From contig PHAT01000005.1 of assembly GCA_002840435.1 (NCBI GenBank), positions 100,460 to 164,459 of the forward strand: DNA of 64,000 bases. The letters are read 5' to 3'. Positions 1 through 8,792 of the stretch are shown in pieces; position 1 is the first letter of the stretch; the number at the start of each line of letters is the position of its first letter. Under the pieces are notes generated by a model. That model was not told the DNA's origin. It made no database searches and saw only the letters and a list, made by a program, of their open reading frames with translations. Source of the stretch: Deltaproteobacteria bacterium HGW-Deltaproteobacteria-6 (lineage in GTDB: Bacteria > Desulfobacterota > Syntrophia > Syntrophales > Smithellaceae). A program made the position numbers and the translations under genes.

Positions 1-807
1 GCTGATATCCCTGAGAAACTTCACGCTGACCCGACCGTCAATCAGATCACCGATACCGGGCAATATTTTATAAGAGGTATTGCTTTGTTGGCAGGATTCC
101 ACAATCCGCCTGATTTTATCGCCGCTGGCGGACGGAATAGCGATAAGGATTTGCTGGATGTCTTCTTTCTCAATGATGGCGGACAGATGGTCTAACGTCC
201 CCAATACCCGTATCCCGTGAATGGTCCGCCCCTGCTTTGCAGCATCGTCGTCAATAAAGCCGACTACTTCATAATTAAGGTTGTAATTTTCGATGATCTC
301 GCGCAATATCTTTTCACCGGCCTGTCCGGCACCGATGATTAGTACTTTTGTCATTCGGGTGTGAGCCGGTGGATGGACATTTGCGTTCGGGCTCATCAGG
401 ACGGCATAGAAAGATCGGATCGCCATTCGGACCCCGCCGGTCAACATGAAGGTGATAATACCATCAGCGATAAAAACGCCGCGGGAATATCCCTGAAATC
501 CTTTGGCAATCAGAATAATCAACATGATCAGCATCGTTGACAAGAGACAAGCCTTGGCTAAAAGCCAGAAATCCCTCACGCCGGTGAAACGCCACATACC
601 ACGATAAAGCCCACCCAAAAGGAAGACAACAAGTTTTAGAGGGACTATCCAGAGAATCAGACCATAGATTTGCCGGGTGTAAACATTGTCAAAAGAAAAT
701 TCAAAGCGAATCAAATAGGACAAACAAAGAGCAACAATGAAAAGCAGAATATCCGAAAATATCATTAAGTAAAATTTTGGATTTTTTAATTGCGGATTCA
801 TCGCCAT
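1..807 (-). CDS. CapD/WbpM-type polysaccharide biosynthesis protein, N-terminal part (C-terminus beyond window)
   Basis: Open frame of 269 codons that runs off the left edge of the window. The protein starts with four or so hydrophobic segments (about residues 12-120), followed by a Rossmann nucleotide-binding region opening at MTKVLIIGAGQAGEKILREI (about residue 151) and the typical VVGFIDDD stretch. This order is that of membrane-anchored nucleotide-sugar 4,6-dehydratases of the CapD/WbpM/PglF family, which act on UDP-GlcNAc in the first steps of O-antigen, capsule or glycan synthesis. The catalytic SDR domain lies outside the window, so a phosphoglycosyltransferase with the same N-terminal half cannot be fully excluded. 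Start chosen at the ATG preceded by AAAGGTG. It is oriented like the next two glycosyltransferases. Confidence 0.75.
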   Translation of the reverse strand, partial: MAMNPQLKNPKFYLMIFSDILLFIVALCLSYLIRFEFSFDNVYTRQIYGLILWIVPLKLVVFLLGGLYRGMWRFTGVRDFWLLAKACLLSTMLIMLIILIAKGFQGYSRGVFIADGIITFMLTGGVRMAIRSFYAVLMSPNANVHPPAHTRMTKVLIIGAGQAGEKILREIIENYNLNYEVVGFIDDDAAKQGRTIHGIRVLGTLDHLSAIIEKEDIQQILIAIPSASGDKIRRIVESCQQSNTSYKILPGIGDLIDGRVSVKFLRDIS

Positions 808-969
808 ACTGCTAAACACCTTTTATTCTGACAACGTCATCAATCAATGGTTTACCAACTAAATTTCTTGGATGCTGTATCAGAAACGGCCCATTATCTC
901 TCTGAACATTTCTCACCCCTCCATCCTGTCAATCACACAGCGCGTGATATGAACCGGAATAGGGGGTTT

Positions 970-998
970 TAACTACTAAATATCCTCATGACTGTCAA
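970..998 (-). promoter_or_regulatory. candidate sigma-70 promoter upstream of the CapD-like gene
   Basis: On the minus strand TTGACA (993-998) is followed after 17 bases by TAGTTA (970-975). The -35 is perfect and the -10 is weak. It lies about 160 bases upstream of the CapD-like start, in a 225-base gap without a recognisable gene. Prediction from sequence only. Confidence 0.3.
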
Positions 999-1032
999 TA
1001 AATTATCCAGTAATGGAACAGGTTTGCGTCGG

Positions 1033-1944
1033 TTAACGTCCTGAAAAATGCCACTTGATGATCTTTGCATATACCACCAGCTTTTGCCGAAGGCCGGCCG
1101 CCAAACCCAGCGTTGCCAGAACCCCTGCCCCGCTCAGCACCGCGTTCACGAACAGCCGCAGAAAAATGACGGCAGCCGCCGCCCGGTAGTATACGCTTGA
1201 GTGCCACTTGCGCAGAAACTGATATCGGGAACGGTAAAATTCTATCCGCGATCTCACATTATGGCCGATACTCTGGCCCTGCAAATGATAGATCAACGCG
1301 TCGGGAACCTGGTAGACCAGCCAGCCTTTGCGTCTCATCGCGTAGGCCATATCCGTCTCCTCGAAAAAGAAGAAGTAACGGTCATCAAAGAAAGAAACTT
1401 CGTCCAGTGCCTTTTTCCGAATCATCATACAGGCGCCGATGGCCGAATCCACTTCCAGCGGCCCGGCATGATTGTACCTTTTGCTGGGATATTTACGGGG
1501 AAAAAGATATTCGAGAAGCGATGTGTTGGTGGCCAGGGTCAAAAGCGTCGGGAAAGCGGCGACGGAGTTTTGCCTGCTGCCGTCGGCATTCAATAACTGG
1601 CCGCAGACAATTGCCGCCAAGGGGTTCGCTTCGGCAAAAATCCACATTTTTTTTGCCGCCCCGGCCGTCAGCACGGCATCCGTGTTGATCAGCAGGGCGT
1701 ATTGACCCTGCATCACCGCAAAACCCTGATTATTAGCGGCGCCGAATCCACGGTTCTCCTGATTGGCAATGATTTTAACCCGTGGATATTTCTCCGTAAG
1801 CATCGCAACCGATCCGTCGGAAGACGCATTATCCACGACAATAATCTCATATGCAAGCGTTTCCATCGTTTCGGCAATAGAATTCAGGCAGACCGCCAAA
1901 AGGTCTTTGGTGTTCCAGTTGACGATGATAACGGAGATATCCAT
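1033..1944 (-). CDS. GT2 family glycosyltransferase (rhamnosyltransferase-like)
   Basis: A 303-residue GT-A fold enzyme of glycosyltransferase family 2. The N-terminus shows the nucleotide-sugar binding start DISVIIVNWNT and VVDNASSDGS, followed by the NRGFGAANNQG segment seen in WcaA/rhamnosyltransferase-like members, then INTDA as the DxD-type metal site and a FFFFEETDMAYAMRRKG acceptor region. A hydrophobic C-terminal helix (about 265-290) suggests membrane association. It would transfer a sugar from an NDP donor to a growing lipid-linked glycan at the cytoplasmic face. It ends 3 bases from the next minus-strand gene, so the two are probably cotranscribed. The donor sugar cannot be deduced. 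Confidence 0.85.
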   Translation of the reverse strand: MDISVIIVNWNTKDLLAVCLNSIAETMETLAYEIIVVDNASSDGSVAMLTEKYPRVKIIANQENRGFGAANNQGFAVMQGQYALLINTDAVLTAGAAKKMWIFAEANPLAAIVCGQLLNADGSRQNSVAAFPTLLTLATNTSLLEYLFPRKYPSKRYNHAGPLEVDSAIGACMMIRKKALDEVSFFDDRYFFFFEETDMAYAMRRKGWLVYQVPDALIYHLQGQSIGHNVRSRIEFYRSRYQFLRKWHSSVYYRAAAAVIFLRLFVNAVLSGAGVLATLGLAAGLRQKLVVYAKIIKWHFSGR

Positions 1945-1947
1945 GTT

Positions 1948-2751
1948 TTATCCGGTATTTTTTCGGCGGGACAGTCTCTGCTGCGTTTCGCCGTTTTGGA
2001 TCCTTCCCAGTTCGCTTAATTTAGCGTACTTGAAATATTTGTTAACTGAATCGGTAACGGCCAGCGTGAGTCCCTGACGGCCATCCATAAATCCCAGACG
2101 AAGAATATAATCCTGAATAAACGTAAAAAAGGATCGGAAAAAAGCAGAGAATGGCGATGAACGCTTCCCGGCGGTAAAAGACTCCTGTGCGCCGAGCGTT
2201 GAATACTTATCAATCTTTTGCAGAATTTTACTCAAACTGCTCTCTGTGAAATGTTCAATGGGGACATCCAGTTGATCGACTTGACCCTGAACCTCAACCG
2301 CTTCATGAACCGTCGCGGCCGTCATGCGCCCTGACTGGCGGCGAAAAAGCCGCACCACATGGTCCGGCCACCAGCCGGCATGACGAATCCAGCGGCCCTG
2401 GAAAAAGTTTTTACGCGGAAAACTGAAACCGGCTGCCTGTACCCCTGCATCCGTGACAATCCTTTTGATGACATCCGCCGTTTCCGGAGGAATTCGCTCG
2501 TCAGCGTCCAGAACAAGGACCCAGGGCTGAACACATTTATCTATGGCCAGTTGCTTTTGCGGACCGAAACCATACCAGGACTCCCGGTAAATATCACAGC
2601 CGAATGTTTCGGCCAGCGCAAGCGTTGCGTCTTCACTTCCGGAATCAACCACAACGATCTGAGCGGCAAAAACAACGCTTTGCAGACAGCTCCGGATATT
2701 TTCCGCTTCGTTCTTGGTTATAATCGCCACGGATAGAGGAACTCTGTCCAT
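1948..2751 (-). CDS. GT2 family glycosyltransferase, WaaE/KdtX-like LPS core transferase
   Basis: A 267-residue GT2 enzyme opening with LSVAIITKNEAENIRSCLQS, the signature of the WaaE (KdtX) group that adds beta-1,4-glucose to LPS inner-core heptose. VVDSGSEDAT and LVLDADERIPPE give the donor and metal sites, and the GFGPQKQLAID and HAGWWPDHVVRLFRR stretches are also typical of WaaE-like proteins. The basic C-terminal part with a hydrophobic stretch fits peripheral membrane binding. It is upstream of and nearly contiguous with the GT2 gene at 1033-1944 and divergent from the GT4/GT9/ligase operon. The exact donor is inferred from family only. Confidence 0.8.
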   Translation of the reverse strand: MDRVPLSVAIITKNEAENIRSCLQSVVFAAQIVVVDSGSEDATLALAETFGCDIYRESWYGFGPQKQLAIDKCVQPWVLVLDADERIPPETADVIKRIVTDAGVQAAGFSFPRKNFFQGRWIRHAGWWPDHVVRLFRRQSGRMTAATVHEAVEVQGQVDQLDVPIEHFTESSLSKILQKIDKYSTLGAQESFTAGKRSSPFSAFFRSFFTFIQDYILRLGFMDGRQGLTLAVTDSVNKYFKYAKLSELGRIQNGETQQRLSRRKNTG

Positions 2752-3083
2752 TCCATACCCTCGACTGTTTCAACACCTATGATAATTTGCGGATCAACGC
2801 CTGCTTTTCCGGTACAAATCCCGATAACATCCGCGGCATTATCCCTAATATTTATACACTTTATTTAAGCTTTATCTATAAAGCATAATTCTCGTAACGA
2901 CGCAAACTTTAATCTTAAGCGTGTTTGATGGCCGCATTATTTCCGGCTTCTCCCGGCATGAAACGCCTCCATGGCCCGCTCACACAACCGAAGAAAGCAC
3001 GGTCCAAATTATTTAAACCTGATTTTTTCTTTTATCTGTGATAGATCTGGCAGCACAAAAAGCAGGTAAAGAAATTTTATTTT
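2752..3083. other. divergent intergenic region, AT-rich, no gene seen
   Basis: The 332-base gap between divergent glycosyltransferase genes must hold both promoters. It contains an AT-rich centre with a 7-bp inverted repeat, GCTTTAT-CT-ATAAAGC, around 2870-2885, which may be an operator or just promoter composition. No open frame with protein-like content and no RNA gene was recognised. The GT4 start at 3084 is preceded by a weak Shine-Dalgarno (AGGTAAAG). Confidence 0.4.
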
Positions 3084-4232
3084 ATGCACAAAATTGCAGT
3101 TATTATCCCCAAATACGGATTGCTCGGCGGTGCTGAACAATTTGCCTCCGAATTAACCGGGAGGTTATGCGCAAACACCGACTACGGGTTTCATGTTTTT
3201 GCCAACCGATGGCAGTCCAATGCCAATCCTGTCCGGTTTCATAAGGTCCCGATCATTTCATTTCCCAAGTTCCTGACCACCGTCAGTTTTGCCTGGTTTG
3301 CCCGACACCGTCTCCAACAAAACAATTTTTCACTGGTGCACAGCCACGAAAGAATATTCTCGGCTGATATTTTTACGCTTCATGGCGTGCCTCACCGGTA
3401 CTGGGTTGATCAGGTCCGCCGCAAAAGAATGAGCCTCAATGACCGGGCTACGGCCTGGGTGGAAAAGAAACTTGTCTATGAAGGCCATTGTAAAAAGTTC
3501 ATTGCTGTTTCCAAATTAACCAGAGACATCTTCCTTCAGGAATACCCCATCGACCCCGACCGGGTTCAAATCATCCATCCCGGCGTCAATTTATCCGACT
3601 ACGCGCATCAAAATAAAAACGATGTTCGCCACGCCGTCAGGAACGCGTTGGGAATCGACAGCACCGATCCGGTTATTATCTTCGCTTCGATGAATTTTGA
3701 AATAAAAGGCCTCGATGATATTTTACTGACCCTTGCACGATTAAAAACAGCAAACAGCAAATTTAAATTGGTGATCGCCGGAAAAGGCAACATCAAAAAG
3801 TATCGGAAAATGGCGAAGGAAATGAACATTGGCGGAAATGTCATTTTCACGGGTCCGGTCCCCAAAAATAATTTAACGGATCTTTATCTGGCAAGTGATC
3901 TGTATATCATGCTTTCCAAATTTGACACTTTCGGCATGGTTGTTCTCGAAGCCATGGCGGCAGGGCTCCCGGTCATCATCAGCAGCCATGTCGGCGCAAA
4001 AGATCTGGTGCAGGAAGGAAAAAACGGTTTCATCATCTCCGAGACATCGGACTATCCATACGTCGCCTCCCGGATTAGTCTGCTCCTGGATGGCAACATT
4101 CGCCGGCAAATGTCAGACGCCGCAGTTCAGACCTCTTTGCAAAACACCTGGGACGCGGTAGCCGGCCAATATCGTGACATTTATTCGGAAATTATTGCCT
4201 CAAAAAAGCAGGAAAGACCTTTGACGCTATGA
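3084..4232 (+). CDS. GT4 family glycosyltransferase (WaaG-like)
   Basis: A 382-residue GT-B glycosyltransferase. The N-terminal domain has the GLLGGAEQFASELTGRL glycine-rich acceptor-side loop, followed by FHVFANRW and the HSHERIFSADIFTLHG region seen in WaaG-type LPS core glucosyltransferases. The C-terminal domain holds IHPGVNLSDY and the EX7E donor-binding motif in SKFDTFGMVVLEAMAAGLPV. It would add glucose or a related hexose to the LPS core from a nucleotide sugar. The stop overlaps the next start as ATGA, so it is translationally coupled to the heptosyltransferase at 4229. Confidence 0.85.
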   Translation: MHKIAVIIPKYGLLGGAEQFASELTGRLCANTDYGFHVFANRWQSNANPVRFHKVPIISFPKFLTTVSFAWFARHRLQQNNFSLVHSHERIFSADIFTLHGVPHRYWVDQVRRKRMSLNDRATAWVEKKLVYEGHCKKFIAVSKLTRDIFLQEYPIDPDRVQIIHPGVNLSDYAHQNKNDVRHAVRNALGIDSTDPVIIFASMNFEIKGLDDILLTLARLKTANSKFKLVIAGKGNIKKYRKMAKEMNIGGNVIFTGPVPKNNLTDLYLASDLYIMLSKFDTFGMVVLEAMAAGLPVIISSHVGAKDLVQEGKNGFIISETSDYPYVASRISLLLDGNIRRQMSDAAVQTSLQNTWDAVAGQYRDIYSEIIASKKQERPLTL

Positions 4233-5392
4233 TCATCATCAACCAATCCACTTACCGGCTTCCCGATAAAATCCGAAAAGTTCTTCTTATTCAGCTTGGG
4301 GATATCGGTGATGTGGTCTGGACAATACCCAGCATATGGGCAGCAAAAAATTCAATCCCGGGCTCAGAGATTTCCGTCATGGTCCAACAGGGCTTTGGAG
4401 GCCTCCTGAAAGCGGATTCTTCCGTTTCTCAGGTGTTCGAAGTGGAGCGATATAAGGGAAATATATTCCATCAGGCAGCTTCGCACCTTTCTTTTCTAAA
4501 AAATATCAGGGATCAGCATTTCGATCTTGCGGTTGACCTGCGGCTGGGAGATCGGGGAGCATTCCTGTCTTTTGCCACGGGAGCGCCGTATCGGGTAACC
4601 CAGCATCATCCTGAAGGCGTGCCCTTCTGGAGAAGCTATCTTTTTACCCATGGCATAGTACCCGACTATCCGGTTTATCCGCGCGGCGCGACGGATCAAT
4701 CCCTGCGCATTTTAAGAAAGCTCGGCATAGATTCGGATAACATCATTCCCAGGTTGCGGATTGCCGATTCCGTTAAAAAGCGTGTCGGGGATATCCTGAC
4801 GCGTGAAAAAGTGGGTACTGCAAACCCTTTTTTTACCATTAATCCCTTCTCCCGCTGGTCTTACAAAGAATGGGATCATCGCAAATGGATTGAAATTATC
4901 AACTGGCTGTGGCAGGAGTTTTCTCTCCCGATCCTCATAATCGGATCAGCGGAAGAACGCCCCCAGGCGGAAGCACTCATCCGGCGCGAGAAAACACAGG
5001 GGGTATTCAACTTTGCGGGTATCACCACGCTGCCTGACCTGGCCGGACTATTAAGTTTGAGCCGTCTTCATGTGGGTGTGGACAGCGCGGCGCCTCATAT
5101 TGCAGCAGCAACCGGCACTCCTACCGTCACTATTTACGGACCGACAAGCTGGCAGGACTGGGCCCCTCTGGGAAAAGATCATTATGTCATCGTGTCGGAT
5201 ATGGATTGCATCCCCTGCCGCCAATTAGGATGTAACAACAGCGGACGGAGCCGATGCCTGGAAGAACTGAACCCCGATCAGGTAAAAAAGGTCATTCGGG
5301 AAGCAATTGACGCAACGGCGGTTATGACCAGAAGGTTGGATGAACGCGAAAAAACAAGTACGATCGAAGACCTTGCTGGCAAAATAAGATAG
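4229..5392 (+). CDS. GT9 family ADP-heptose:LPS heptosyltransferase
   Basis: A 387-residue GT-B enzyme of family 9. The N-terminal KVLLIQLGDIGDVVWTIPSI is the classic heptosyltransferase opening, and the C-terminal half contains FTINPFSRWSYKEW, ADLAGLL-like and HVGVDSAAPHIAAATGTP motifs that bind ADP-heptose. A Cys-containing segment near the end (MDCIPCRQLGC) occurs in the same family. The product adds L-glycero-D-manno-heptose to the LPS core. The start overlaps the upstream GT4 stop by 4 bases, and the O-antigen ligase follows 78 bases downstream, so this is a core-assembly operon. Which heptosyltransferase (I, II or III) it is cannot be told. Confidence 0.87.
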   Translation: MIIINQSTYRLPDKIRKVLLIQLGDIGDVVWTIPSIWAAKNSIPGSEISVMVQQGFGGLLKADSSVSQVFEVERYKGNIFHQAASHLSFLKNIRDQHFDLAVDLRLGDRGAFLSFATGAPYRVTQHHPEGVPFWRSYLFTHGIVPDYPVYPRGATDQSLRILRKLGIDSDNIIPRLRIADSVKKRVGDILTREKVGTANPFFTINPFSRWSYKEWDHRKWIEIINWLWQEFSLPILIIGSAEERPQAEALIRREKTQGVFNFAGITTLPDLAGLLSLSRLHVGVDSAAPHIAAATGTPTVTIYGPTSWQDWAPLGKDHYVIVSDMDCIPCRQLGCNNSGRSRCLEELNPDQVKKVIREAIDATAVMTRRLDEREKTSTIEDLAGKIR

Positions 5393-5470
5393 CATGGGCA
5401 AATGCCGTGTTGATGCGGTCTATTCGACCATCCATCGGTCATTTACCATACTGAAGAAAAGGAATTGGGT

Positions 5471-6739
5471 ATGCAAACTATTGCTCCCCTCCGTGTGGGA
5501 GGCATCTGTCTCGACCAACCGGCAAAATGGGAAAGTGCCTTATGGGGAAAAGTCGTCCCTTTCCTCGTCTTATTAAATGTCGCACTTAATCCCTTTCCTC
5601 ATGTTACGGCAATACGTGAAGCAAGCTTTTACTCAGCCGTCGTTCTGTTGCTTTTTTATTTTTACCGATACCGCGACTGGAGCTTTTTAAAAACTCCCCT
5701 TACCCTGCCGTTTGCACTCTTTGCCGGATGGGCGGTTATCGGATTATTCTGGGCCCTCGATGTCGGTGCCAGTATCCACGATATTCGCAGTCATCTGTTA
5801 AAGTATATTTTGTTGTTCTTATTGTTGACGATTTTTTTCAACTCACGCGCAAAGATCCGTCTGTTGTTCTGGGTGATAATCGTATCAGTCATGATCTCCG
5901 GTTTGCACGACATGTACTATTTTTATGTGGTGGCCCAAAATTCCTTTTTGGCCCGTATGGGCATTCCTCATCATCAGCTTCCGGTAGGACCGCTGGGATT
6001 CATGGCCCTATTTGCCGTTGTGCTTGTTGTTCATCTGATGAGAACCGGCGAGGGACTTTGGGGTAAATGCGCTTTAACTATATGTCTTGGGGGACTTTTC
6101 TCAATATTATTTGTCACTCAAATGCGCTCGCTCATGGTTGCTTCGCCTTTTGTTATTTTTGCGCTCTTCTGGGATAATAAAAAGATTTTGTCCGCAGTCG
6201 TCCTGCTTTTGATTCTAAGTTTATACATTTTTTCCGCCCAGGTGCGTTCATTCGAGGACAAAGGATCCAATTCCGAAAGATACACGATTAACTACATTTC
6301 ATTGCTGATAATCAAAGAACATCCGGTAGCGGGAACGGGCTTCAGCATCGCTCCCCCGGGCCGGAAGCTCATCGATTACGACGCGCTGCGGGCGCAGATA
6401 CCGCAGAAATACAAAAATGAGACCGTTGAATATAATACTCATCATAATATCTGGCTGGGATTCATCGTGCGCTTAGGCTTGGTGGGGTTCTTACTGTCCA
6501 TCTTCATCGTTATACAGGGAGTCAGGATGTGCTTTGCTGGAATAAGACAACGCAATAACCGGGAACTGCGTCTGACGGGGCAGCTTTGTCTGGGGCTTAT
6601 TATTTTGTTCTCTGTTTACGGCCTCTTTAATGAGGTTTTCATGCATTTGCTCGAAGCGCCGCTGTGTGTCTTGTTTGCAATGATTGCCTTGTTATATTGC
6701 GAAGCGCAAAAAATGAGTCATCCGGAAACCGTCAGCTGA
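5471..6739 (+). CDS. O-antigen ligase family membrane protein (WaaL-like)
   Basis: About 422 residues with ten or more hydrophobic segments and a large loop between residues about 260 and 335 carrying GTGFSIAPPGR and YNTHHNIWLGFIVRLG, the periplasmic-loop pattern of Wzy_C/O-antigen ligases in which an H-N-x-[WF/L] motif precedes a membrane helix. Family role: transfer of undecaprenyl-linked O-antigen to lipid A-core in the periplasm. The ATG at 5471 is chosen over an upstream TTG (5465) because AAAAGGAA sits at the right distance. It is the last gene of the core operon. O-antigen polymerase (Wzy) is the alternative, since both share the fold. Confidence 0.8.
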   Translation: MQTIAPLRVGGICLDQPAKWESALWGKVVPFLVLLNVALNPFPHVTAIREASFYSAVVLLLFYFYRYRDWSFLKTPLTLPFALFAGWAVIGLFWALDVGASIHDIRSHLLKYILLFLLLTIFFNSRAKIRLLFWVIIVSVMISGLHDMYYFYVVAQNSFLARMGIPHHQLPVGPLGFMALFAVVLVVHLMRTGEGLWGKCALTICLGGLFSILFVTQMRSLMVASPFVIFALFWDNKKILSAVVLLLILSLYIFSAQVRSFEDKGSNSERYTINYISLLIIKEHPVAGTGFSIAPPGRKLIDYDALRAQIPQKYKNETVEYNTHHNIWLGFIVRLGLVGFLLSIFIVIQGVRMCFAGIRQRNNRELRLTGQLCLGLIILFSVYGLFNEVFMHLLEAPLCVLFAMIALLYCEAQKMSHPETVS

Positions 6740-6800
6740 AAAAACATGTTCATGCGTATTGAACAAATGCTGATAGCCGGCGACATGAATAGTCCGCCGT

Positions 6801-7766
6801 TCATGTTCCGAATTTGAATTTCATCATTTTTTTTAATTTATATTCATATCGGTACAATTGCGCTTTGGCACTTCTGTGATACGCCGGTATCGTCTGGGTC
6901 GACTTAATGCCGGACTGAGAGGCGTAACGGTGAATGCATTTTGCCATATGCGGGAAGAACTGGTACTGATGAAGTATTTTCGTTCTGGCTTCTTCAAGCG
7001 CCGGAAGACGTTTCTCCCAATGGTCATCGCGAACAGCCTGTCTGATTATTTCAAGGCTGCGCTGGGGTTGATCGATATCGATTCTAATAAACGATTCCTC
7101 AGGAAAGTAATCTTCAAGATTCGTACAGCCATAATAAATCGGAATGGTCCAGGACAAGAAACTATCGGCCACCATATCCGTCCAGTAATCCGGACTGCTG
7201 CTATTTTGTAAAACAATGGAATATTTATAAGGCGCCAGCCCGTCCCATTTATCTTCAATGAAGCGAATGGCCCGTCCATAATAGTCAATATCCAGTTGAG
7301 TATCTTTCCGGATAAAATTCAAAAACGACAATCTTTTAAAATGTCCGGGCAAATCGCTCGGATTTCCGGCAATCCAGGATACCGCTCTCTCTTTAGAAGG
7401 CATGGCGATGGTGGTCAGCTCATCAAAAGTTTTGTCTACATGCCATGGATCAGCGGGGTGTGAGACAACATATTTGGGATGATTCGCAGGAAGGTAGTTT
7501 GAAAACACCCTGTGAAAAGCTTCATGCCTTTCCGCCATCCAGTCACTGTGACCCTTCAGGTAAGGTTCCTGCATGATGGCCCAGACATTTTCCCGGGGAC
7601 AGCGGCAGGTAACATCCGTCTTCATCTGGTTGTTGAGCATGATCAGCACGTCACATTCATCGACAGGATCGAAAGTAAATTGAATGCCGTCCCAAAATCC
7701 CTTCCCGCCGGGTGTCTGACGCAGGAAATCCTGTCCTTTCCAACTTTTAACAATTCTAGCTAACAT
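6801..7766 (-). CDS. GT10-like (alpha-1,3-fucosyltransferase family) glycosyltransferase
   Basis: About 321 residues. The C-terminal half carries the GT10 donor-site pattern: YKYSIVLQNSSSPDYWTDM, then DSFLSWTIPIYYGCTNLEDYFP and FIRID, matching the family theme in which the protein is seen as N-x-x-x-x-Y-x-T-E/D-K followed by a G-x-x-P-x-Y-x-G stretch. The lysine usually found after the YxTE motif is replaced by methionine (YWTDM), so donor use may differ from GDP-fucose. The ATG at 7766 is preceded by GGATGGG; a TTG 7 codons upstream is possible. It lies between the LPS operon and a sugar epimerase in the opposite direction. Confidence 0.7.
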   Translation of the reverse strand: MLARIVKSWKGQDFLRQTPGGKGFWDGIQFTFDPVDECDVLIMLNNQMKTDVTCRCPRENVWAIMQEPYLKGHSDWMAERHEAFHRVFSNYLPANHPKYVVSHPADPWHVDKTFDELTTIAMPSKERAVSWIAGNPSDLPGHFKRLSFLNFIRKDTQLDIDYYGRAIRFIEDKWDGLAPYKYSIVLQNSSSPDYWTDMVADSFLSWTIPIYYGCTNLEDYFPEESFIRIDIDQPQRSLEIIRQAVRDDHWEKRLPALEEARTKILHQYQFFPHMAKCIHRYASQSGIKSTQTIPAYHRSAKAQLYRYEYKLKKMMKFKFGT

Positions 7767-7816
7767 GTATGGCCCATCCGTTGACAATTTTGAATGATTC
7801 CGCTGTCAAGCTTTAA

Positions 7817-8629
7817 TCATCTGATATTTTTCACACCCAGGTTTGACTGCAACTCATTGACCATACGGCTCAAACCCTGCTGCAAACCTACTTCCGGCAA
7901 CCATCCGGGGACACGGCCTTTCATGGGCGTAATGGGGGTAGCTCCGATTTTCTGACCGGTCACAACCTCTGCACCTGCTGCCTCGGCAATAATCCTGGCA
8001 ACATCCATTATACTGACCCATTCAAAACTACTGACATCGTAAACACCCTTAAGATTCATATCGAGTGCCTTATGAAAAGCCCGGCAGACATCATTAATGT
8101 GAATGAATTGGCGTTTTTCATCGCCTGTTGTCAGCATGACGATTTTTTTGTCGATAACCGCCTGGTGAACAAAATCACTGATGACATGGGTGCGCTGCGA
8201 TGGTTTCTCCAGGGGGCCGTAAACATTCCAGAGCCTTACCCGCACCCCGTTCATCAGATGGGTCCATACTTCACCCAGCCGCTTGGTTACACCATATACC
8301 GTGTCATATTCTTCCGCCAACTGACTTGATATAAAAAGAAACGGGATCTGACTGGCTTGCAACTGCGGCATGACGTTGATCAACAGTCTCAGATTCCAAT
8401 CCAGTTGCTGAAATTGCGAGTCCTGCTCATACAGGTACTTGGCGCCTCCCACCTCCCATGCCAGAAAGTAAACGCGATCGATACCTGAAAAATCGATACG
8501 GCACTGACGTAAATCCTCCGAGGCATCACGTTTGATGTCGAAGCGCACAACTTCTTCACCCAATTCCTCCAAATAAACAGCCAAAGGATTACCAACGAAC
8601 CCTTCCGAGCCAAATATCAAGTTACGCAT
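7817..8629 (-). CDS. NAD-dependent epimerase/dehydratase (extended SDR)
   Basis: About 270 residues of an extended short-chain dehydrogenase. The Rossmann motif is at the N-terminus (NLIFGSEGFVGNPLAVYL, a GxxGxxG variant), and the active-site YGVTKRLGE (YxxxK) is near residue 118, with ISSQLAEEYDT upstream supplying the serine and VRLWNVYGP downstream. Such enzymes convert nucleotide sugars by epimerisation, dehydration or reduction. The start was moved to the ATG at 8629 because GAGGAG is placed 7 bases before it and homology-like sequence begins there. It is probably cotranscribed with the GT10-like gene 50 bases downstream. The substrate is unknown. Confidence 0.82.
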   Translation of the reverse strand: MRNLIFGSEGFVGNPLAVYLEELGEEVVRFDIKRDASEDLRQCRIDFSGIDRVYFLAWEVGGAKYLYEQDSQFQQLDWNLRLLINVMPQLQASQIPFLFISSQLAEEYDTVYGVTKRLGEVWTHLMNGVRVRLWNVYGPLEKPSQRTHVISDFVHQAVIDKKIVMLTTGDEKRQFIHINDVCRAFHKALDMNLKGVYDVSSFEWVSIMDVARIIAEAAGAEVVTGQKIGATPITPMKGRVPGWLPEVGLQQGLSRMVNELQSNLGVKNIR

Positions 8630-8689
8630 TAAATAACTCCTCTGCAACAATTGTTTAATTTTGATGGCAATCTATTAACACATTCGATG

Positions 8690-8792
8690 TTAGAATTCTG
8701 CAATTTTCTGGATGAAACTGCTCACCGTCGATACCGTGTAATCAATTTCGTATTCGAAAACTGAAAAAATCGAGGCGGGGTCTTCAACACTA
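8690..8792 (-). pseudogene. protein-like open frame after the GT2 stop, possibly its frameshifted C-terminus
   Basis: Directly after the stop of the GT2 gene at 8790, the +1 frame on the minus strand reads through SVEDPASIFSVFEYEI and on to IQKIAEF before a TAA at 8690-8692. The amino acid composition is protein-like, but no ATG, GTG or TTG start exists in this stretch. The simplest reading is that the upstream glycosyltransferase once continued here and was cut short by a one-base shift near its last codons, or that the sequence has an error there. A chance open frame of about 35 codons is the alternative. Confidence 0.35.
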